A stretch of DNA of 64,000 nucleotides from Candidatus Gastranaerophilales bacterium (GTDB lineage: Bacteria; Cyanobacteriota; Vampirovibrionia; Gastranaerophilales; Gastranaerophilaceae), in contig CANRGC010000010.1 in assembly GCA_947630045.1 (NCBI GenBank), positions 1 to 64,000 on the forward strand. Direction: 5' to 3'. This document shows positions 24,285 through 32,466 of this stretch, piece after piece. A program made the position numbers and the translations under genes. Under the pieces are notes generated by a model. It was not told the DNA's origin and ran no database searches. It saw only the letters and a list, made by a program, of their open reading frames with translations. Numbering within the stretch: the first letter of the stretch is position 1; each line of letters starts with the position of its first letter.

Positions 24285-26282
24285 ATGACAAAAAAATATA
24301 AGCACGTTTTATTATTTCTTCTTGCTGCGTTTATTATTCAAGCGCAAAACCCTGTTTGTGCTTTTCCTCACTTCCATTTTAAGAAGAAAGTTAAACAGCA
24401 ACAGGAAGAAAAAATTCCCGAAAATCTGCCTGAAAGTTCCCCAATTCAATCAGAAAGTGAAATTTTACCCGAAACGGATAACACCTCAAGTGAAGATGAA
24501 AGCCTGACGGAACAAGGGTTCATGCCTGATGACGAAAACGTTTCATATATAAATCAGCTTGAAATTCTCGGAAACAACATGCTTGATGTCAGTTTTATAC
24601 AGGAAACAATAACCTCTAAAGAAGGTCATATCTATAGCAGACAGGCAATTACAAAAGATTTAAACAACCTTTATGCAACTGGTTATTTTACACAAAACCT
24701 TAGAGCCGTGCCGATTAAACTTGATGACGGCAACGTTCGCTTAAGAATTATTGTCGAAGAAAATCAACCTGTAACAGGCTTTACGATTGAAGGAAACAAT
24801 TCCGTTCCCACAAGCGATATAGAACAAATTTTAGAACCTCTTGAAGGAAAACCGCAAAATATTGTCGAATTAAACATGGCAATTGAAAGAATTCAGGAAT
24901 TATACGCTTCTAGAGGATATATTCTTTCAAGAGTAACTTCCTTAACTGATGACCCCGACGGAATAATCAATATTCAAATTACGGAAGGCACAATCGGCGA
25001 CATAAAAGTTGTCGGCAACTATAAAACAAAAGATTTTATCGTTAAAAGAAATATTTTATCTTCCCCCGGAGAAGTTTATAACGAAAATGTTATGAGAACT
25101 GATATTATGCGCCTTATGGGAACGCAGGCGTTTAAAGATGTTCAGCGTGATATTGTTATGAATGAAGAAACGGGGCTTTATGATGTCACAATAAACCTTG
25201 AAGAACAAAGAACGGGTAAGATTTCTTTAGGTGTCGGTATTGATTCATCTTCGGGCTTCTTCGGTTCTGTCGGTTTTGGTGAAAACAATTTTAGAGGTTT
25301 GGGTCAAAAAATCAACCTTAACGTTATGGCGGGCACAGGTATCCTTATGGATGACAACAGTGTTGTAAGACGTGCCAACTGGCAGGCTGAATTAAGCTTT
25401 TTAGAGCCTTACTTCAAAAAAGAAGGTCAATCGTTAGGGTTTCATGCTTTTGTAAGAAGTTTCGGAAGTTATCAAGTTCCGCTTGCAATTGAAAAACGCT
25501 ATGGCGGCGACATTACCTTGGCAAGAGTTTTTGAAAAATATCCCGCTTTAACGGGAAGCATTTCAATCGGGGCGGAAGATATTAACCTGAGCGAAGGCGA
25601 TGAAACAAAAATAACCAGACTTTTTGCAATGCACGGGCTTTCAATGGAACAAAGAAAGAAACAACTTGAAGGCGGCTTTTATCTTCGTGCAATTCCCGCC
25701 ATTACTTTTGACACGAGAGATAACCCCACCAACCCGAGACATGGTTTAATTGCAAGAATAAGCTTAGAAGAAGCGCTCAGCCTCTCGGGCGCAAGTTCAT
25801 ACGGCAAAATGGACGGTGTTGTTAAAAAGTTTGTTCCCGCCGGAAAAAAATCTTCATTTGTCTTGACCGCTCGTGCAGGCGGCACACTGAACGGAAATTT
25901 GCCTGAGTTTGCAATGTATACTTTGGGCGGACCCTATTCAATCAGAGGTTTCAACTTGTCGGAAGTCGGCATGGGTGACGGATACATGATGGGCAGTGTT
26001 GAATACAGAACTCCTATTCCTTTTATAGACAGGCTGACATCAAACTCATTTATCAACAACGTAAGACTGGCAGCCTTTGTTGACGGCGGCAAAGTGTTCT
26101 CAACCTCTTTAACAGACCGCTTGTATGACAGACCCGGTTATGCCATTACTGCGGGCGCCGGAATTAGAATTTTCATCCCCGGTCTCGGTCCAATCAGCTT
26201 AGATTACGGCTATCCTTTGACAAATACAAAGGGTTCAAGAAGCAACGGTTTCTTCACCTTTGGCATGGGCGATATGCTCTAG
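24285..26282 (+). CDS. bamA: Omp85-family outer-membrane assembly protein BamA
   Basis: 665 residues. A signal peptide (ending near PVCAF) is followed by an acidic low-complexity linker (~35-85), about three POTRA domains (~85-310) and a 16-strand barrel. The barrel carries the Omp85 motif GGPYSIRGFNLSEVG with the IRGF lock and ends in FFTFGMGDML. BamA folds beta-barrel proteins into the outer membrane. E. coli BamA has five POTRAs, and three is typical of the cyanobacterial side. This shows that the cell is diderm. Confidence 0.93.
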   Translation: MTKKYKHVLLFLLAAFIIQAQNPVCAFPHFHFKKKVKQQQEEKIPENLPESSPIQSESEILPETDNTSSEDESLTEQGFMPDDENVSYINQLEILGNNMLDVSFIQETITSKEGHIYSRQAITKDLNNLYATGYFTQNLRAVPIKLDDGNVRLRIIVEENQPVTGFTIEGNNSVPTSDIEQILEPLEGKPQNIVELNMAIERIQELYASRGYILSRVTSLTDDPDGIINIQITEGTIGDIKVVGNYKTKDFIVKRNILSSPGEVYNENVMRTDIMRLMGTQAFKDVQRDIVMNEETGLYDVTINLEEQRTGKISLGVGIDSSSGFFGSVGFGENNFRGLGQKINLNVMAGTGILMDDNSVVRRANWQAELSFLEPYFKKEGQSLGFHAFVRSFGSYQVPLAIEKRYGGDITLARVFEKYPALTGSISIGAEDINLSEGDETKITRLFAMHGLSMEQRKKQLEGGFYLRAIPAITFDTRDNPTNPRHGLIARISLEEALSLSGASSYGKMDGVVKKFVPAGKKSSFVLTARAGGTLNGNLPEFAMYTLGGPYSIRGFNLSEVGMGDGYMMGSVEYRTPIPFIDRLTSNSFINNVRLAAFVDGGKVFSTSLTDRLYDRPGYAITAGAGIRIFIPGLGPISLDYGYPLTNTKGSRSNGFFTFGMGDML

Positions 26283-26349
26283 TTTAATTTTAACCGCAAA
26301 ATTTTTTATTTTTGCATTTTATTACCTTTGGTACAAAAAAGGTATTAAA

Positions 26350-27669
26350 ATGCAGATATCATCGGTTTCATTATCATACCCTTACATCAATTATTCAAAT
26401 TTAAATTTTAAAGGCTCGTCTAAAAAGCCAATAACGGATAAAAAGTATGAAAAAGCGGTGAAATATTTTAACAAAGAAGAAGAAAAAGATAAAACCGGTT
26501 TTCTTCATCGTTTAACTTATTATAACCTTAAAAAATTGGACGGTATTCAAAAAGGAATTGAAGTTTTTGACGGGCTTTCAATGAAGGATATAAACTTTTT
26601 GTCTAACGGCACTTTTATACTTTTAAACAGAGGATGTAAAAATAATTGCACTCATTGCGCATATTCGGCGGGAAGTTTTAACAGAAAAGACGGCAAATTG
26701 AATAAAATGTCTTTTGAAGACTATCAAAGCTTAATTCAGGGGGCAAACGAACTTGAAAAAAGATTAAACGGAAAGGCACACGTTTTTGATGACCTTACAC
26801 TATTTTTAGACTCAGACTGTATAGATATTGAGATTGAAGACAAAAACGGGAAAAAATATGACATTATAGATTGCATAAAAGAGGCAGGCAAAGAAAAATT
26901 CGGAATGCCAAGAACAGTTTTGTTAGACACATCGGGCTGGCCTGTTAACAATAAAAAATCTCAACAGCGTGCGGAAAAAATTGTTTCATATCTTCTTGAA
27001 GATGACGGTTCAAAAAAAGTTCGCCAATTTAATATTTCAATTAACCCGTATCATGGAATTTATGCCAAGGCAAAAGAGCTTGAAAGCGAAGGAAAACAAT
27101 CAAAAGCCGAAAAACTGAAAGAGCTGTATGCAAAAAGAATGGCAAATGTTCTTTTTACTTTTTCGCCCGCACTTGAAACAAAAAACAAAATCAATATAAT
27201 TCAGCGCTATGTAAACGGAAAGTATACGGAAAGAGATGATTTGCATGAATTGTATGAAATTCAAGATAAAGTTAAAAACGAACTTGAAAAAATGTATGAT
27301 GAGGACTTAAATTCTTCTCAAAAAATAGTAAAAACAGAGGCTGATAAACAGAAATATATGGCAAAATGGGAAGGAAAACTCAATATATCCCCGAAAGATA
27401 ATGCAATTTCACCATTTGGCAGAGCGGAAAAACTTTTTGATAAAAAACACAGCACCTCAAATACAAGAAAACTCAAAGCTGCGTTTCACGCAATAATTCA
27501 CGATTATAGCTATTTTTATAAAGTGATTAACACAAACGGAAAGGTCTATATGCTTGAAAAAGATATAGCAATTCCGACAAACGTATCTTTAAACTTTGAA
27601 AACAAAGACAAAAAGACAAGACCTGTGAGCATTGAAACCAAACGTTACAAGTTTAATTATAAAGGCTGA
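26350..27669 (+). CDS. Radical SAM protein with N-terminal NFKG tag
   Basis: 439 residues. The iron-sulfur motif C96-x3-C100-x2-C103 (GCKNNCTHC) follows a beta strand (GTFILLNR), as in radical SAM enzymes, which use a 4Fe-4S cluster and SAM to start radical reactions. The first 21 residues (ISSVSLSYPYINYSNLNFKG) resemble the tag of the proteins at 40786 and 41552. The centre has SINPYHGIYAKAKELE and is otherwise unfamiliar. The start at 26350 is chosen over an upstream ATG within bamA because AAAAAGGT precedes it. The substrate is unknown, and its stop abuts the convergent AsmA-like gene. Confidence 0.85.
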   Translation: MQISSVSLSYPYINYSNLNFKGSSKKPITDKKYEKAVKYFNKEEEKDKTGFLHRLTYYNLKKLDGIQKGIEVFDGLSMKDINFLSNGTFILLNRGCKNNCTHCAYSAGSFNRKDGKLNKMSFEDYQSLIQGANELEKRLNGKAHVFDDLTLFLDSDCIDIEIEDKNGKKYDIIDCIKEAGKEKFGMPRTVLLDTSGWPVNNKKSQQRAEKIVSYLLEDDGSKKVRQFNISINPYHGIYAKAKELESEGKQSKAEKLKELYAKRMANVLFTFSPALETKNKINIIQRYVNGKYTERDDLHELYEIQDKVKNELEKMYDEDLNSSQKIVKTEADKQKYMAKWEGKLNISPKDNAISPFGRAEKLFDKKHSTSNTRKLKAAFHAIIHDYSYFYKVINTNGKVYMLEKDIAIPTNVSLNFENKDKKTRPVSIETKRYKFNYKG

Positions 27670-30600
27670 TTAAACCTTTTCTTTTGATTTTTTCTTTATA
27701 AACTTTTTAAAGAATTTTTTAATTTTGCCAAAGAAAGTCTTGCTTTCGGCTTCTTCTTTCGCAAGCTGTTCCTGATATGCCTTCAATTCTTCCAAGGTGG
27801 AAACTCCTTCCGGCATGTTTTCAGGAATAGAAGCGACAAACTGTTCGGCTTGAGCGTATTCTTCCTCTGTTACAAGCCATTTGAAAGATTTTAAAAGCCC
27901 AAGAGGTTTATTTACGTCACCACGTAAAATTAATTGGAATTTAGTGGCGCTCAGGTCAGATTTTTTCTTTGAAAAGCTTGGAATTCTGTTCATTTCTTCT
28001 TCGGAAATCGCTTCGCAGAAGAAAGAGAATGTTTTTGCCATTACAACATTAAGCCCCGGAGTTGCCTTTACAATATTTACCGGATTTAAGTTTGTAAGAG
28101 GTCCAAGCATTGATTCAACCATAGAGCCTAAACGTCCTCTGACATGGGCGTCAAGCGTGTTGCCTAAAATATCCATCTCGCCGCCGATTTTAAGACAGAG
28201 CGCATTTCCTTGCATTGTAATCGGGTCTATTTTTGCAATTCCCGTTTTGTTGAAATAAATAGTGCCTAAAAGTTCTTTAAATCTTGAAGTGTCAACGGAA
28301 ACCGCCGATGTAATAACAGAGCCGAAAGCACTGTTAAAGAAGGTTGATTCTCTGAGGTTTTCAGACAGGAATATATTTTCAACCTTGCTGAAAGGCCCTG
28401 CCTGACCGTCTTTTATCTTGAAGTTAAAGACACCGTCAAGGCTTTTAACCTGTTGTTCATATTCAAGACCTTGCAATTTTATGTCAGTATCAAACGAAAG
28501 TTCGCCCGAGAGCGTGTCTTTCATGTTTGCAAGAACAACAAGCGCCTCATCAACATCCATTGACTCGCCACGAACTTTAACGGCCATGTTGTAATCAAGA
28601 ATGTTTATGTCGGCTTTACCGTTAACTTTTCCTTTAAACACGTCGGTTTGAAGGTTGTTTATACTTAAAACATTTTTATAAAGCTTGATATCGCCTTTTG
28701 TGTTTTTAGGTTCAATATTGCCTGATTTCAAGTTTTTAATATCAAAGTTACCGCTTGCAATAACGGCGGGAATATCGGCCGGCGCCTTTGGCGTAGGATC
28801 AGCCGGAATCATGGATAAAAGATTGTTGCTTACAACCATAAGCTTATCCGCATCAAGATTATTTGAAGTTATTTTTAAGTTTCTGAGCCAAATTAAAGGA
28901 ATTTTAGATAAATCTAAATCAGAGGTGAGTTTTAAATCTGACTCATTTAAGATTAGCCCGTCTGTGGCGAGTTTTGCCTGTTTTCCGTTCATAGTCGCAG
29001 ACATTTGGTTTGCATTAAGCTTCAGGTCAGGAATTACGATATTTTTAGCAATTATATGTCCTTTAGTTCTTGGCGAATTAAGGTTTCCAAAAACATTAAT
29101 ATTTGTGTTTAAATCAATGTTTGAATTCGGGAAACCCGCAAGAGAAAACGACAAGGGCTTAGACGTGAGTTTTAAAAGGTTAATGGAAGGGTTAGCCCTG
29201 TCTAAGTTTGCAATTGTGCCGGTCAGCTTTATAATTTCATCCATGCCTGAAAGATTTAAGTCATAGTCTTCCGTTAAATCTTTTGAATAAGTTCTTGAAT
29301 AAAGCCCCGAGTTTTTAATTTTTATTCTGTTTCCTTTAAAATCAGCAAGAAACTGAATTATGGATTGTCCGTTCAAAATTCTTTTTATATGAACGGGTGT
29401 AATATAATTGTTTGAGTTAGAAGCAATTTGAACCCTTGCGGTCTGTTTTCTTTCGTTTCCCGCAAAATTACCTATGAAAGAAATTACCCCTTTTGAGTCA
29501 ATAAACGGTGCAGCGGAAGGTCCGAGAAGGGTTTTTAATTCATTTGCATAAAAATTGCCGTCAAACTTAAAGTCTATCTCGGGAGAGATGGAACAATCAA
29601 GAATGCTGCCTTTTGCCGTAAGAACACTGTTTGAATTAAGTCTGAATTGTGTCGGTTTTAATTCAAGATTGTCGTCAAGATATGAAACTTCAATTAAGTC
29701 GTCTTTAACAGAAGCTTTTATATAAGGTTGTGAAACTTGGAACCCTTGATTTTTAACCTTTACCGAAAGTTTTTTATCATAGTTTCCCGAAATATCAAAT
29801 TTTTTGTTTGATAAAATCAATGTCTGTAATTTGTCGGTCAAAATAAAGTTATCAAGAGAAACATCAAAATCGGATACAAATTTCTTTAATTTGCCCTTAA
29901 CTGTCGCTTTTGTTGAAACATCTCCGCTTGTTATATTAATTTGATTTTTAATTTCCTGAGGCGCAAAACCTCTGTATAGTGCGGGAACAGGAATTTTCGA
30001 AGCACTGAGGCTAACATCGGTATTTGTGTCTTTATCAATAAAAGCGCTCAATTTAATAAGTCCGTCATTAATTTTTAAGCTTCCGTCGCTTATTTTCAAA
30101 CAGTTGTCAAACAAAACATCAAGGTTAACGTCAGAAATGCTTAAGTTTGCGTTTTTATTTATTATTGCGCCGTTTTTGACTTTTATTGAACCGTTTGAGT
30201 CAAATTTTCTTGAATTTGTTTTTATGGTGGCGTCCGCAATAAAATATCCCCTGCCTTCAATTTGAGCAAGGTTATTTTTAATTCCCAAAGAATCTAAAAG
30301 CTCTTTGGATAAAACGATTAAATCATTAAAATATACTCCGTTTGAAAAAATATTCAAATTAAAGTGAGGATATTTCGAAAGCTTAACTTTGCCGTTAACA
30401 TTCAGCTTTTGATTTTCTTTGATTGCAAGCGATGTATCAATGAAGAAATTTTTTCCGCTGAGTTTTGTTTTAAAATAGCTCTTTGGAATTTGACAGTTGC
30501 CAACCTTGAGGGTTAAATTTTCAAGGTTCAAAAAGCCGCTCATTTTATTTTCTCTGAGTTTGATTTTTCCTTCAATATCCCCTTTCAGCCCGTATTTTTT

Positions 30601-31365
30601 ATAAATATCAACAGGGTTTACAAGTTGAACTTCCATTCTTGCTTCGGGGTCGTCTTCTTCATCAAGTTCGCCTTTTTCGGGAATATAAGTATCAAGCGCA
30701 AGATTAACCGATACATGTTTATCTTTGTTTAAATAAAGTCCGCCTTCGGTTTTAACTTTAACGCTTTTGCCGTTAAAATAACCGATTTTTGCCCTGTCAC
30801 CTTCAAAAAGAAGGTAATCTTTAGAGGCAAGGTCAGCTATATAAAATCTGTAATATCTGATATCAATGTTTGGAACGTTAATTCTTATCCAATTTAAAAT
30901 AGGCGGGGCTTCAGTTTCAACAACAACGGTGTCTTCGCTTTTATTTTTTTCTATATCGCTCAAGACTTTTTCAATTGTCTTAACAAATTTAAACTCGTTT
31001 TTGTTTACAATTTCTATGTCAACAACGGGTTTATAAACAAGAAGTTTATCCACCTTAACATTTAACAATAAAAGCTGAGGAAGGGAAATTCCGCCCTTTA
31101 AATAGGGAACTGCGGCAACGGTTGAATTATCGGGAAGCGAAACAACAATATCCGTTGCTTCAATTCCTGCGCTAAGATAAGGGGTTGTGTAAATTTTTAC
31201 ATTTCCTATATCAAGATTTAAATCGGTTGTTTCTTTAACCGTTTTTTTAAGTATGTCAACATAGGGAGAAATATCAATTCTCGGAACGAGATATAGAAAC
31301 AGAAAATATGCCGTCAAAACCACAAACAATAAGAAAAATAAGGAAATTTTCAACCACTTTTTCAT
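27670..31365 (-). CDS. AsmA/TamB-like envelope protein
   Basis: 1231 residues with one N-terminal membrane anchor (ISLFFLLFVVLTAYFLFLYLV) and a very long beta-rich periplasmic part. The start has AsmA-type features (DIGNVKIYTTPYLSAGIEA). The C-terminal third has LSGELSFDTDIKLQGL, then a stretch like the AsmA C-terminal domain (LDGVFNFKIKDGQAGPFSKVE). This family builds bridge-like grooves that move phospholipids between membranes or aid outer-membrane assembly. The last ~60 residues are Lys-rich. It converges with the radical SAM gene with no gap. Its closeness to bamA fits an envelope-biogenesis role. Confidence 0.85.
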   Translation of the reverse strand: MKKWLKISLFFLLFVVLTAYFLFLYLVPRIDISPYVDILKKTVKETTDLNLDIGNVKIYTTPYLSAGIEATDIVVSLPDNSTVAAVPYLKGGISLPQLLLLNVKVDKLLVYKPVVDIEIVNKNEFKFVKTIEKVLSDIEKNKSEDTVVVETEAPPILNWIRINVPNIDIRYYRFYIADLASKDYLLFEGDRAKIGYFNGKSVKVKTEGGLYLNKDKHVSVNLALDTYIPEKGELDEEDDPEARMEVQLVNPVDIYKKYGLKGDIEGKIKLRENKMSGFLNLENLTLKVGNCQIPKSYFKTKLSGKNFFIDTSLAIKENQKLNVNGKVKLSKYPHFNLNIFSNGVYFNDLIVLSKELLDSLGIKNNLAQIEGRGYFIADATIKTNSRKFDSNGSIKVKNGAIINKNANLSISDVNLDVLFDNCLKISDGSLKINDGLIKLSAFIDKDTNTDVSLSASKIPVPALYRGFAPQEIKNQINITSGDVSTKATVKGKLKKFVSDFDVSLDNFILTDKLQTLILSNKKFDISGNYDKKLSVKVKNQGFQVSQPYIKASVKDDLIEVSYLDDNLELKPTQFRLNSNSVLTAKGSILDCSISPEIDFKFDGNFYANELKTLLGPSAAPFIDSKGVISFIGNFAGNERKQTARVQIASNSNNYITPVHIKRILNGQSIIQFLADFKGNRIKIKNSGLYSRTYSKDLTEDYDLNLSGMDEIIKLTGTIANLDRANPSINLLKLTSKPLSFSLAGFPNSNIDLNTNINVFGNLNSPRTKGHIIAKNIVIPDLKLNANQMSATMNGKQAKLATDGLILNESDLKLTSDLDLSKIPLIWLRNLKITSNNLDADKLMVVSNNLLSMIPADPTPKAPADIPAVIASGNFDIKNLKSGNIEPKNTKGDIKLYKNVLSINNLQTDVFKGKVNGKADINILDYNMAVKVRGESMDVDEALVVLANMKDTLSGELSFDTDIKLQGLEYEQQVKSLDGVFNFKIKDGQAGPFSKVENIFLSENLRESTFFNSAFGSVITSAVSVDTSRFKELLGTIYFNKTGIAKIDPITMQGNALCLKIGGEMDILGNTLDAHVRGRLGSMVESMLGPLTNLNPVNIVKATPGLNVVMAKTFSFFCEAISEEEMNRIPSFSKKKSDLSATKFQLILRGDVNKPLGLLKSFKWLVTEEEYAQAEQFVASIPENMPEGVSTLEELKAYQEQLAKEEAESKTFFGKIKKFFKKFIKKKSKEKV

Positions 31366-31508
31366 TTAATACCCCCCAAAGCTTGATAATTCATTTTACT
31401 TCAAAAGACAAATTGTTGCAAAAATAAAAGACAAAAGAATTAATAAACTCGGGCGGGTTTAAATTTTTAACAATTATTTTATTATTGTTTTATCAAGAAG
31501 GAGAAGAA

Positions 31509-31589
31509 ATGGTTATAGAAAGACTTGCGGGGGTATACCTCATTATTTGTTCTGTTTTTATTTTGTTTTGCACTCTAACAATGCTATAG
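31509..31589 (+). CDS. Possible 26-residue membrane peptide
   Basis: A short frame with a strong site (AAGAAGGAGAAGAA directly before the ATG) encodes MVIERLAGVYLIICSVFILF followed by CTLTML, a single hydrophobic helix. Its end overlaps the convergent ribF stop by 32 bases. Small hydrophobic peptides are real in many bacteria, but this could be chance. Conservation is unknown. Confidence 0.4.
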   Translation: MVIERLAGVYLIICSVFILFCTLTML

Positions 31590-32466
31590 ATAAAATATCT
31601 TTTTTAATTTGAAATTTTAAATCTTCAAAAGAGTTAAATTTAATCTCATCCCTGATTTTAGATATAAATTCCACTTTTAAAATTTCGCCGTAAATGTCTT
31701 GATTAAAGTCTAAAATATGAACCTCAAGAGTTTCCGTCAGTGTTTTATCAATTGTGGGGCGAATTCCAAAATTAATAAGCGCTTTATATTTTTTTTCTTT
31801 ATAAGTTGCACACCCGAAATAAACCCCGTATTTAGGTTTAATTATCAAATTGTCCCAGATGATATTTGCCGTTTTATAGCCCAGTTTTGAGGCAATTTGG
31901 TTTCCCTTGACAACTGTTCCTTTCACGGAAAAATTTCTGTCAAGAAACAAATTGGCTTCTTTTATGTCGCCTGACAAGATAAGTTTTTTTATTTTTGTGC
32001 TTGAAACGCTTTTATTGTTAAATTTAACTTCATTAATGGCGATATATTTAAACTTTCCCTTATAATTCTTTAAAAATTCGCTGTTTCCGATTTTGTTTTT
32101 TCCGAAAGTGTGGTTGTATCCCGTTAAAATAAATTTCGGGGCAAAGTGTTTAATAATGACATTTTCAAGATAATCTTTTGCGCTCATATCTTTAAATTCT
32201 TCAAAGTCTAAAATGTAAAGATAATCAACGCCCAAATTTCTTATAAGTTCAATTTTGTCATCGGTTTCGCAAATATATTTAACGTTTTTTCCAAAATAAG
32301 AAGCCGGCGACTTTTCAAAAGTAATTACACCTGATTTTATGTTATTCAGATGAGCCAATTCCACCGCATTTGAAATAAGTTTTTTGTGTGCAAAGTGAAC
32401 CCCGTCAAAAAAGCCAAGTGCCAAAGAAAGGTTTTTATTTTCGGTTAATTTATGAAATATTCTCAT
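31558..32466 (-). CDS. ribF: Bifunctional riboflavin kinase / FAD synthetase
   Basis: 302 residues. The N-terminal adenylyltransferase half has LALGFFDGVHFAHKKLI (nucleotide-binding HxxH-like site) and VSSTKIKKLILSGDI. The C-terminal kinase half has GYKTANI and YGVYFG. It converts riboflavin to FMN and FAD. The start is placed at MRIFHKL (32466), which leaves a 17-base overlap with rel upstream. An earlier Met at 32541 would lengthen the overlap to 92 bases. It is probably translated from the rel mRNA. Confidence 0.93.
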   Translation of the reverse strand: MRIFHKLTENKNLSLALGFFDGVHFAHKKLISNAVELAHLNNIKSGVITFEKSPASYFGKNVKYICETDDKIELIRNLGVDYLYILDFEEFKDMSAKDYLENVIIKHFAPKFILTGYNHTFGKNKIGNSEFLKNYKGKFKYIAINEVKFNNKSVSSTKIKKLILSGDIKEANLFLDRNFSVKGTVVKGNQIASKLGYKTANIIWDNLIIKPKYGVYFGCATYKEKKYKALINFGIRPTIDKTLTETLEVHILDFNQDIYGEILKVEFISKIRDEIKFNSFEDLKFQIKKDILSIALLECKTK

